Shown one piece after another: positions 48,401-56,640 of a stretch of DNA of 64,000 nucleotides (position 1 is the first letter of the stretch; each line of letters begins with the position of its first letter). Both the position numbers and the translations under genes were made by a program. Source of the DNA: Diplosphaera chodatii (Eukaryota > Chlorophyta > Trebouxiophyceae > Prasiolales > Stichococcaceae). The notes under the pieces are model-generated. The model was not told the origin of the DNA and made no database searches. It saw nothing but the letters and a program-made list of their open reading frames with translations. The stretch spans positions 3,286,001-3,350,000 of the forward strand of contig JAALGY010000033.1 in assembly GCA_032358165.1 (NCBI GenBank), given 5' to 3'.

Positions 48401-51400
48401 GCGTGTACACAACATTGCCAGGGGCAAACGTCACATTGACGTCCAGGGCGCCCACAGCATATGGTTCACCTGGCATCGTGAACGAAGCACCAATCAGCAT
48501 TGTACCCTTCTGCTTTTCCGACTGCCATGCTGTGACATGCAGGCCTGGTTACGTTGATGGCATCCTGTAGAGGCAACTGGTGCGAGGCCGGAGGCAGCAG
48601 TCAGATGCAACAGTGCAGGCGCATGGGCATTTGCAGGAGCCTGTACATGCAGCTGGAGGGTTGACGCACTTGCAGATATGGTGGCCACCACACTTGCACT
48701 GGCTGGAGCAACTGCGGGTCGAGTGCCCGAAAAGAAGAAGTACAGGCTACAGTTGAAGCTCAGCTGCAAGGCACCGCCAGTGACCGGCTCGACAAACACC
48801 TGCAATCCATATCTCATGCGCTCTGTGACATGTCGCCAGCTGCGTGCCATTGACCGACATGTGATTCTGCAGGGGTTGTGCCAACAGAGTCGGCAGTGCA
48901 ATGCACCACACGCAGTGACGTCTGCACCTCAGAGAAGCCATGAGCCGCCAGATCAAACGTGAACAGGCTGGCGCTCGCAGCATTGGAATCCTTCACACGC
49001 CCCTTGAGCACGAAGGTGTTTACCACCATCGTCTGCTGCACGGACTGCGTCAGACGACGGCCTGCTGAAAGGCCTGCAGGAAATGACAGCCTCAAGTGCT
49101 AAAAAAGCAAGCTAAGCATGGTATATAAGCAACCAAGGATGCGTCTCAGGCAGAACCATGCAGCCCCACCAAGCGATTTCAGTTGGTAGCAATGCGCACC
49201 TGATCTGCGTGTGTCGAGGTTGCCCATGTCGCCTGCAGACAACACTGTCTTCCTTCAGCGTTCGCTGCTGCCAAAACCATTGGAGTTGTGAACAGAGCAG
49301 AGCGGGACGAAGGCAAGTGTCCAGCAGGACACACCTTCTGACAAGCCATCGAGTAGCAGCAGTCGACGCCCAGACCCCGCGACCGCAGGGGGTCCCTGCG
49401 CATCACGATCCAAGTGACGCCACAAAACGATGATGCGTCGGGTGTGCAGGCTCTGTTGTGCCTTGAGAGCAGTGCCATAGAGCAAAAATCATATAAACCT
49501 AACACAAGGATGCGGCTTCCATCTGTTGCTCACCTGTTGGACGGCAATGTCCATCCTCGGGTCACCCGGGGCAAAAGCAAAAGGCGCCGGGCTAGACAAG
49601 TACATCGGAACGTCGCTGCCAATAAGCTGTGCAGGTGGAGGAGGCGGTGGTGGCGGGCTGGGTGGCGGGGGACTGGGTGGCGGTGGACTGGGCGGCGGGC
49701 TGGGCGGTGGACTTGGGGGCGGCGGGCTGGGCGGCGGGGGACTGGGCGGTGGGCTGGGCGGAGGACTGGGGGGTGGCGGGTTGGGCGGTGGTGGACTGGG
49801 CGGCGGATTGGGCGGAGGACTGGGCGGTGGCGGGCTGGGTGGCGGGGGACTGGGCGGTGGACTGGGGGGTGGAGGACTCGGTGGCGGCGGGTTGGGCGGC
49901 GGGCTGGGCGGCGGGTTGGGCGGAGGACTGGGCGGTGGTGGGCTGGGCGGCGGCGGATTGGGCGGAGGACTCGGGGGTGGTGGACTGGGCGGCGGACTGG
50001 GGGGTGGTGGACTGGGTGGAGGAGGGCTGGGTGGTGGCTGTGGGGGCAGCGGTGGCGGGCTTGGAGGCAGGGGGCTGAGCGTCGGCGGACTTGGGGGTGG
50101 GGGCTTGGGCGGCGGTGGACTGGGCGGCGGCTGTGGGGGTGGCGGGCTTGGGGGCGGAGGGCTTGGCGGCGGGTTTGGCGGAGGACTGGGGGGTGGCGGG
50201 CTGGGCGGTGGTGGATTGGGCGGCGGGTTGGGTGGAGGACTGGGCGGTGGCGGGCTGGGCGGCGGTGGATTGGGCGGCGGGTTGGGTGGAGGACTTGGGG
50301 GTGGCGGACTGGGCGGTGGTGGGTTGGGCGGAGGACTGGGCGGAGGACTGGGCGGTGGCGGGCTGGGCGGCGGTGGATTGGGCGGCGGGTTGGGCGGTGG
50401 ACTTGGGGGTGGCGGACTGGGCGGTGGTGGGTTGGGCGGAGGACTGGGCGGAGCACTGGGCGGTGGCGGGCTAGGCGGCGGTGGATTGGGCGGCGGGTTG
50501 GGTGGAGGACTGGGCGGTGGCGGGCTTGGCGGCGGGGGACTGGGCGGTGGGTTGGGCGGCGGGCTGGGCGGTGGCGGGCTGGGCGGCGGGGGACTGGGCG
50601 GCGAGTCAGTTACGCCAAAGCGGCGCATGCGTATGCCGGTGCTGTCCACACCAGCGCCAGAAGCCACCGCCCCCTGAGCCTGATATGTTTCAAGGTCGTT
50701 GATGCCCGGGGTCTGCAAGCTGATGCTGATAAAGTCGTGCACAATATCGCCGCTCGCAAAGCCGCCAACTGTGTAGACCTTGTTGTCGCTTGTGAGCCCC
50801 TGCATCCACCATGGCAGGCAGAATCACGAGCTCTGTTTCACTGTGCAAGCTGCTTACACCAGCCATCATCAAGGCAGCGAGACACAAAACACTGGTCATG
50901 TTTTCAGTGTCTGAGGAACATCGATGCACAGAGGCTCAGCGCTGCAATAAGTTCAAGGTGCAGTTGCGGCCGAGCTCACCTTGATCTCGTAGTTGCCCTC
51001 GTCCTGCACAGCGTTGACCGGTGACGTGAAGTTTAGAAGCAGGCTGCTGATTGTGCTTGCAGTAAAGCTGAGGAATGCACTCGAGTTACTGGAAGTCACG
51101 CGCAGGAAGTCGCCAGTTTGCAGGAGCCGCCGTGCGCCGCCAGCTGACGGCGCAACCGTCTGCAACAGCTCTACTACCATGAAATTGTCAGGATTGCCGG
51201 CCACCGAAGGGTACACATTGGTGCCAGAGACTGTGCCATATTCGCTCGGCGGCGGTGGTGGCGGAGGGCTGGGCGGGGGTGGTGGCGGAGGGCTGGGGGG
51301 CGGCTGTGGAGGTGGAGGGCTGGGCGGGGGTGGTGGCGGGGGGCTGGGCGGCGGCTGTGGTGGTGGAGGGCTGGGTGGCGGTGGTGGCGGCGGGCTGGGC

Positions 51401-54400
51401 GGCGGCTGTGGCGGCGGAGGGCTGGGTGGCGGTGGTGGCGGCGGGCTGGGTGGCGGCTGTGGCGGCGGAGGGCTGGGTGGCGGTGGTGGCGGCGGGCTGG
51501 GCGGCGGCTGTGGTGGCGGGGGGCTGGGTGGCGGTGGTGGCGGCGGGCTGGGCGGCGGCTGTGGTGGCGGAGGGCTGGGTGGCGGTGGTGGCGGAGGGCT
51601 GGGCGGCGGCGGTGGCGGGGGGCTGGGCGGCAGTGGTGGCGGCGGGCTGGGGGGTGGTGGCGGACTTGGGGGTGGAGGGCTTGGGGGCGGCTGTGGTGGC
51701 GGCGGGCTGGGCGGGGGCAGGGGTGGAGGGCTGGGGGGCGGCGGTGGGGGCGAAGGCGGTGGACTTGGGGGCAGTGAGTTGGAATTTGGCGGACTTGGGG
51801 GTGGCGGACTGGGCGGGGGTGGGCTGGGGGGCGGCTGAGGTGGTGGATTTGGGGGTGGAGGGCTGGGGGGCGGTGGCGGTGGAGGGCTTGGGGGCGGTGG
51901 GGGCGGGGGACTGGGGGGCGGTTGTGGTGGCGGGGGGCTGGGAGGCAGTGGTGGCGGAGGGCTGGGCGGGGGTGGTGGCGGGGGGCTGGGGGGCGGCTGC
52001 GGAGGTGGAGGGCTGGGCGGGGGTGGTGGCGGAGGGCTGGGGGGCGGCTGTGGCGGCGGCGGGCTGGGCGGGGGTGGTGGCGGGGGGCTGGGGGGCGGCT
52101 GTGGAGGTGGAGGGCTGGGCGGCGGTGGTGGCGGAGGGCTGGGGGGCGGCTGTGGAGGTGGAGGGCTGGGCGGCGGTGGTGGCGGAGGGCTGGGGGGCGG
52201 CTGTGGGGGCGGCGGCGGCGGCGGGCTGGGCGGGGGAGGGGGTGAGGGTAGATCACCCTCACGGAACATACCAATGCCCGCCACATTTGCATCCTGGCCA
52301 TTCCCACTGACTCTCCAGAGCTCGGAGCCAGTGGCGTTTGTCAGCAGAATATTGACGGTATCCGCCGTAGAGTTACCAGTGGAAGTGCCACTGGCAACGT
52401 ATTGCAGGCCAACCAGCTCTACGCCACCAGTGCTAGCCGCAGTGCCACGAAAGCTGTAGCTGCCCTTGTCGATGCCGCTGCCATCAGAGGGCAAGAAGGT
52501 CAGGAACAGGTCTGTCACGTCTGCGGTGGTGATGTTGATGAAGCCGGGAACGCTGGAAGTCACGGTGAGCGAGTTCCCGCCGTCGGTGCCAGCTTGCAGA
52601 AGCTGCCGACGCCGGCCGCCTGCTGGCACATTGCTGGCTAGCAGCTGGACCAGCGCCACACCGCCGGCACCCGTCTGCAGCAGCCGCCGCCGCCGGGCGC
52701 CTGCTGGCGTGCTGCCGCCATCAGCGACGGGAATGACATTGCTGCCGGCTACCGTGCCGATGCCAGACACCGCCAGAGTTGGTGTGGTGGCTGGCACTGG
52801 GGTGAGCGCAGGAGCCGGCGTCGCCGTGGGCTCAGAGGTGGGGTTTGTTGGCGCCGGACTTGGCGGCCCCGCCTGGTTGTTTTCGGTGGGCGTGGTGGGC
52901 GTCGCTGACGGCACCTCAGACGGAGCTGTAGGCGTCACTGACGGGCCATCTGTCGGCGTGGTGGGCGTTGCTGACGGCGCCTCAGACGGAGCGGTAGGCG
53001 TCGCTGACGGGCCATCTGTCGGCGCGGTGGGCGCCGCTGCCGGGCCATCAGTCGGCGCGGTGGGCGTCGCTGACGGGCCATCAGTCGGCGCGGTGGGCAG
53101 CGCTGAGGGTGCGTCAGTCGGCGCGGTCGGCAGCGCAGAGGGTGCGTCCGTCGTCGGTGCTGTGGGCCCTGATGTGGGGCCAGCCACATTGTCCTCGGTG
53201 GGTGTCGCTGAGGGGGCAGCGGTCGGTGCGGTGGGCGATGCGGTTGGCTCTGCCGTCGGGCTGTCGGTGGTGAGGGTGGGCGTCGCAGATGGTGCCGCTG
53301 TTGGCACAGCCAGATTCTCCTCAGTGGGTGCTGCCGAGGGGGCGCTGATCGCTGGGGTGGGCGTCGCAGATGGCGCCGCTACAGGGGCGCCTGACGGCAC
53401 CTCAGTGCTCGCTGACGGGGGACTAGTGGCTCCCTCCACCGTGGCCTGCGTCGGTGCAGACGGCTGAGCGGTCGCACCGGCGGAGGGCGCGGCCGTGCCG
53501 CCGGCTGTTGGCGACGACTCCGTGGGCTGAAAGGCAACTGCGTCCACGGCTGTGGGTGCTGCGCTGCTGGGAGTTGCTGCTGCCGGGGTTGGCGTGCCAG
53601 CTGGGGTTGGCGACGCTGAGGCGTCTGTAGGCGTAAGGTCCTTGGCGGTGACCGCGTCCGTGGGCGCACTGGCTGTCGGGGACGCGGCTGCTGGCACCCC
53701 TGCTGTGGGCGCACTGGCTGTCGGGGATGCCGCTGCTGGCACCCCCGCTGTGGGCGCAGTATCTGTTGGGGATGCGGCTGCTGGCACCCCTGCTGTGGGC
53801 GCACTGGCCGTGGGGGACGCGGCTGCTGGCACCCCTGCTGTTGGTGCACTGTCTGTGGGGGACGCGGCTGCTGGCAGCCCTGCTGTTGGTGCACTGTCTG
53901 TTGGTGATGCTGCTGCTGGCACCCCCGCCGTCGGCTCTGCTGCAGGAGCAGCACAAGAGCTGATCACACCCCCGACAAGGGTGACGTCATTGGCGTGTCA
54001 TGCAAACAGGACACATGTGCGGTACTGGGTACGGATATAGCTGACATGTGATGCTGTGGCATGCATGCATGGGAAATTGGGCACCTGCAGCACGCAGGGA
54101 GATGCCGGAGGGCGTCTGTGTGATAGTGCCCTCCGGTGTCGTCTGCTGATCAGGCGTGCTGGGCACCGTGGCACCAGCCAGCGCTCCCACAGCTGCGTCA
54201 CACCCACCAAGTCAACGAAAGGGCACGGAACCGCTGACAGCTCAGGACGTCATACGCTGCAGGCCAGCAGGTGCAGTGATGGCAGAAGCTATGTAAGTGC
54301 AGTGGTGGCGGAAGCTATGTAGTGCCACAGGTCAGCTGCCTGCTGCGCTTCACAATGCAGCTGCTCACGGGTGAAGGTGACGTCGGAGGTGCCGTCTGGG

Positions 54401-56640
54401 TTTTTCTTCACCACCACCAGGCCCGGCTGCTCGAATTGGATCTGGCCCTGCAGCTCCGCTGTCGTTGCCTCCTTTGTCTGCGTGTCGGTTGCCAGCAGCG
54501 AGATGCTGCTGACCCTGCAAGGACCGGAGCGCAAGCATGGTCATGAGCGCCCTTCGAGCCTGACTATGCACCTTTGCAGCCAACGAAGGCAGCAACCAAG
54601 AAAATGTCGAAATGTGACTCTGCAACAAGACCGACCGCCGGGCATCCCGCGGCAGTTGGATGACGTTACAATCGGCAGGACAACAAGCTGGGCCGGATCC
54701 ATGACAGGCAAAGGGTCGTTGCTCACGAGATGTCGCCCATTGCTGCGTTGAACTGCTGCGCCACAGTCTTCACGTTCACGGGGGCGTTCGGCAGGTACTG
54801 CGTCACATAGATGCCCTGCAACATCGAGAGCATCGGGTCACAAGCAGATGCAAGTACACACCCCACTGTCAAGGCAGTGGGCTGCAAGGATTGCACTCCT
54901 GCAGCACAAACCGTCCAGTCATGTACCCCTGCAGCCACATCCACGTGGAGGCTAGCATGGCCAGCTGACCGCCAGCTGACATGTCAGCCCACAATCCTTG
55001 CAGCAGGAGGCATGGCTGACGGCGTCTGTACTACATTGGTACACTGCTGCTGCAGGAGCTGTGTGGCAGACAAACAGCGGCAGGGGGAGGCAGAGCAAAT
55101 CTCTGGAGCACTCCTTGTCATGTTTGCCTTTGACACAAATGCCCACCTGCGCCGCCAGCACGATGCCCAGGCAGCCGATGCCCAGGCCGGTGCTGCCGGT
55201 GCTGCCGCTGCCGCCCCCAGTGCTGCCACCTGTTGAGTCGCCAGCAGCGGGGCCCATCAGCCCGCCAGTCATTGCAAGGGCGCCGCCCACTGCCGCAACC
55301 GCAATGATGAACCATGCTGTGACCTGCGCAGCAAACAAACGATCAAGAGCATCCTAGAGGCCTGAACGACACACCAAGGAGGCAGGATGACGATTTTATG
55401 CGGCTGCACAGCACTCTTTAATGACCCTGTAGCGCCGCACGATGCCGGGTACCGCAAATGAGCACTCTGCTCCAAAACAGCAGGCTTGTGCGAGCTGTGA
55501 GCCATGCATACCTCAGCATATGCCTTCAGCACAGGGTTCGGCTTGACGTATGTGAGTGTCAGCGATACTGGACCGTCAGGCAGCTCCAGACCTGCAGCAC
55601 AGGCACGGCAGCAGGAAGAGGTCTCATCGCAGGCTGTCAGCCACAGCCACTCCGGCAGCCTCTGCATCTGATCGCAGCGTGTGATCAGCGGCGTCATTGT
55701 ACGCATGCAGACATTGTGTGCCCACCTTGAGCATTCTGGCTGACAGTCAGCAAGATGGCCGCCACATCGTCCTGGCTGTCGGGCACAGTCGCGCTGAGGT
55801 AGATCACGCCGATCTCAATGGCAAACACCACATTGATCCTGCGCCGAGTCAGTCAGCAATCGTCAAACGCCTGGTGGCTTGGATTGCAGCGCCAGTCCAG
55901 GGCGTGCAGGTCGGCTGTGCGGGCCGGGCGTCCTTGATAGCTATGAGCCCAGGGCGGGCGCCTCACCTGCTGGCGCCATCGATGGCAAACAGCCGCAGGG
56001 GGTTCTTCTCCACCGTGCGGCCGCCAAAGTCCACCTTGAAAAACTGCGTCGTCAGGGAGTTGATGTGGTCCGCCGGCGAGGAGATGACGACCTCGTCGTC
56101 CGGCGCCCTGACCTCGGCCCGCGTCGCCAGCAGCGCACGGCCGTGGCTGCCGCCCGTGCCGCCGAGGCCCGCGGCGTCGGCGCCCAGCGCCTGCCAGGCC
56201 GCTGCCTCGGCGGCCGCCAGCCGCCTGGCTGCCCGGCGCACCTGCGCTGAGCCCAGCAGCAGCTGCTCCTGCTGCTGCTGCTGCTGCCGCTGCTGCTCCT
56301 GGTGCCGCTGCATGCTGATGACGCCGCCGGAGCGTCCCGGGGCTGGCGACATGCCTGCAGTGCCTTGCTGACCGTGTTGACGCAGTGCCTGCCGCTGCTG
56401 CTCGTGCAGCCGGTATGGCTGCCGCCGCTGCTGCTGTGGGGCATGCTGACCCTGCTGCCGTGGCGCCCGCCTCTGTGGCTCGGCGCCCACACCGCCCGCA
56501 CCAGCAGCTGCCGAGATCAGCGCCAGGTACAGCGCTGCAGCCAGGCCGACGACCTGCCGGCGGCTGGCCCAGCCGGCCCTGCTGTGGCAGCGGCGCCGGC
56601 TGCAGGGCTGGCGCACCATGCGCCCGCCGCCGTGCGTCAT
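29199..56640 (-). CDS. Giant chimeric surface membrane protein: SPPPP rods, Cys-rich/PA14-like units, TRP-like membrane domain
   Basis: One minus-strand gene of about 27 kb and more than 3,000 codons. Exons from the ATG at 56640: 56640-55967, 55838-55726, about 55592-55512, 55326-55149, about 54814-54727, an exon over 54516-54310, one over 54210-54086, then about 53945-50979 (nearly 3 kb) and about 50803-49534. Phases close from exon 1 into exon 9 and through the duplicated cassettes. Further exons continue to TFSAPDAL and the stop at 29201-29199. Order: signal/anchor with polyQ, hydrophobic module, Thr/Pro/Ala stalk, SPPPP rods, duplicated Cys-rich cassette, four Cys-rich plus PA14-like units, multi-span TRP-like membrane domain, cytoplasmic tail. 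Similar Cys-rich ectodomains joined to a TRP-like C terminus occur in green algae. The role is unknown; wall or matrix sensing and adhesion are plausible inferences. No second signal peptide or terminal stop was found inside, but a gene boundary cannot be excluded without transcripts. Confidence 0.65.
30630..34300 (-). other. TRP-like multi-span membrane domain of the giant gene
   Basis: After a last extracellular module (VGSLGLSAAVPTGPHQAYLV) come several hydrophobic exons: DVGAASLNAANDLISVFGDT; FWVLIAMAVLLGLHAALVLY with LEFPRLELFLLLFLIAP; GGWAIFAVCCVGFLLGGGYI; a cytoplasmic loop with ARHGVLFEDNKG and YKYVAADD; AYATLFWVGKTLLTGYVIVS; VVFVVIAVVLWFAYNRILLP; VFAACCDIVTFGSALALALS; IWAFVISRPVAFWPYM. 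The FPRLEL turn and the WLWD...GVLFED loop are seen in algal TRP-like C-terminal domains. Number of spans about 8; channel activity is inference only. Confidence 0.6.
35200..36870 (-). other. Cys-rich plus PA14-like unit 4 of the giant gene
   Basis: Exons: CLQCDCSFEINPATGTSC with HGLIETLMDWHHYT; INMGLQRLFHAKFTG; FWLPVIPFPVNFAG with CPWVFQLGN and NYGYRLTIQPAGG; NATHNITVEIYWGAG with AAFDLKACTAS; then SDSSFVPIPLGWLVCYYLS. Same order as units 2 and 3. Confidence 0.7.
37015..37620 (-). repeat. SPPPP rod 4 of the giant gene
   Basis: About 200 residues between PA14-like units 3 and 4: first acidic repeats DEEPTPSPPPL, then a regular SPPPPLKSPPPSPPPDPP pattern. The Lys, Asp and Ala interruptions set it apart from rods 1-3. 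It ends PPPPLPVCG. Confidence 0.9.
37600..39345 (-). other. Cys-rich plus PA14-like unit 3 of the giant gene
   Basis: The best preserved PA14-like copy. Exons: CAQCDCGYTINPETLTTC with YGLLETVYDWSHYS; GMRLSPQMHDLVAYLGDAPC with INMNLNQTFYSKFTG; ELWVPSVNDLASCDWHFQV with NFGYRLKIDGNVIVDST; GSIDMTSGQTHDIQLEYFSG with VTLDLK; then MQFKSGSSDPDYVAIPRQFL. GYRLKIDG, the IDMTSGQTHDIQLEY strand and the final beta strand are typical of PA14. Confidence 0.72.
39567..41345 (-). other. Cys-rich plus PA14-like unit 2 of the giant gene
   Basis: Exons in order: PPPNLCSQPTCDPEDPPLPG; CARCDCGYARSGNSC with CPSLCPDAP and GLLETVMDWSHYT; AVRLAPGLDDLVADQPEEC with MGLQQKFKATFQG; LWLPEIVSDTTCNWSFNV with NVGLRLRVNNTVLFNYQG; GTLHDFVLDYYAGGANRVYL; ending FCCGQSCPSSPAPVS. 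Confidence 0.7.
41515..44215 (-). other. Cys-rich plus PA14-like unit 1 of the giant gene
   Basis: Cys-rich exons: HCTSCDESGTRC, NSCDCGYFPDVATGLC, ICSACRCGNLQSG and CTGCACGWSLSS. The PA14-like part includes WRLYSAFASDN, YTQYFYTKIYGKLYFPFACNW, DMGYRITIGN, FKLEFYIGSTDLAPDD and LQWASQSGTYGDE. It ends with CLTKPPAPPPPPPPPPPPT and CGQ. Confidence 0.65.
44290..45170 (-). other. Short SPPPP linker and third globular domain of the giant gene
   Basis: Linker SPSPPPDPPSPPPP then a domain beginning AEPAIVAGSNTFPDQGVDVD with RRRRLAGF, later ITDQLVEFLQPQPVN and FQFSGYLVPSPADNS. Next exon: GDTLTITFPPGTPIALGAG to DPLSNCNE. The AGSN and RRRRLxG marks resemble the domains around rod 1, suggesting a third, more diverged copy. 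Confidence 0.65.
45265..47300 (-). repeat. Duplicated cassette B of the giant gene (tandem copy of A)
   Basis: Same exon order as cassette A: NPRMDIAVQQ; GRRLLLTGGLSEG; VQQTMVVNTFTLKG; VSVEPLTDGGLELSFRCSL; VGALDVNVTFATG ... FYPAGSTAAD ... CAP then GTGAGT; FNCRFCENPLSC with CSCQYDWDDVAGLC and CMDCNCGW; then TKCYQPTDPEQPGYDEMC and CSACRCDHAVPDG, ending FPAGTPCE. A and B are separated by the short SPPPP rod 3. Confidence 0.85.
47290..47520 (-). repeat. SPPPNPPP rod 3 of the giant gene
   Basis: About 75 residues of SPPPNPPPSPPP at the start of cassette B, much shorter than rods 1 and 2, running directly into PAPPAQIVGGNIPITL. Its position matches rod 2 before cassette A, so the duplication unit was rod plus cassette. 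Confidence 0.85.
47650..49640 (-). repeat. Duplicated cassette A (globular plus Cys-rich) of the giant gene
   Basis: About 2 kb with the exon series: DPRMDIAVQQ; GRRLLLLDGLSEG; VQQTMVVNTFVLKG; VFVEPVTGGALQLSFNCSL; VGALDVNVTFAPG ... FYPAGSTVAD ... CAP then a GTGAGT donor; FNCRLCSETNPF with CSCQYDWDPDTEQC and CVDCNCGY; then NKCYQPTDPSYPGYEQMC and CSACRCSHAVPDG, ending FPGGTPCQ. Every exon has a partner in cassette B in the same order and splice phase. Confidence 0.85.
49640..50605 (-). repeat. SPPPPNPPP rod 2 of the giant gene
   Basis: About 320 residues of SPPPPSPPPNPPP units in a single exon, with Asn (NPPP) regularly interspersed, unlike rod 1 which uses Gln (QPPP). It follows the domain ending MRRFGVTDSPP and runs into AQLIGSDVPMYL of duplicated cassette A. 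Confidence 0.9.
51241..52250 (-). repeat. SPPPPPPP rod 1 of the giant gene
   Basis: About 335 residues of SPPPP/PPPQPPPSPPPP, a hydroxyproline-rich rod of the kind found in algal extracellular matrix proteins. It lies inside the nearly 3-kb exon, between two copies of a globular domain marked by TVAGSNV/TVSGTNV and RRLLQTG. A short unique NSNSLPP interruption lies near the middle. On the opposite strand it reads as poly GGGLGGG. Confidence 0.9.
52800..53950 (-). repeat. Thr/Pro/Ser/Ala stalk repeats in the giant gene
   Basis: First part: about seven tandem copies of a unit like AASPTDSAPTAGVPA. Second part: many copies of TDGPSATPTAP-like units. These are low-complexity, in-frame and mucin-like, probably an O-glycosylated stalk. 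Unit lengths stay in multiples of three. The same DNA leaves long open frames on the plus strand, which are shadows. Confidence 0.85.
54080..56640 (-). other. N-terminal module of the giant gene: signal/anchor, polyQ, hydrophobic segments
   Basis: Residues about 26-50 (RQVVGLAAALYLALISAAAG) are a signal peptide or anchor after a basic start. A Gln/Arg-rich run with QRQQQQQQEQ follows (about 56265-56310). Later exons hold INVVFAIEIGVIYLSATVP, VSLTLTYVKPNP, a strongly hydrophobic stretch VTAWFIIAVAAVGGALAMTG with a Gly/Ser/Thr spacer and a second hydrophobic stretch (TGLGIGCLGIVLAA), then YVTQYLPNAPVN and GQIQFEQPGLVVVKKNPDG. No family recognised. The hydrophobic exon would put membrane segments before the ectodomain, which is topologically odd. 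Confidence 0.55.

Noticed and set aside
45265..49640. CRISPR-like or satellite array
   Set aside because: The repetition is of protein-coding exons with matching introns, not short direct repeats with spacers.
49526..50677. Plus-strand open frame of 383 codons reading GGGLGGG repeats
   Set aside because: It is the exact antisense of SPPPP rod 2. Proline-rich codons (CCN) read backwards as Gly, so the frame stays open without being a gene.
51255..52310. Plus-strand Gly/Trp/Val/Ala-rich frame and minus-strand Arg/His/Pro-rich frame over rod 1
   Set aside because: Both are frame-shifted shadows of the same SPPPP rod. They lack start context and domains, and the SPPPP frame continues into globular domains on both sides.
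52466..54040. Plus-strand frames rich in GVADGPSVGVVG or AAAGTPAVGALSVGD
   Set aside because: Antisense of the Thr/Pro/Ala stalk repeats. Periodic low-complexity DNA keeps several frames open.
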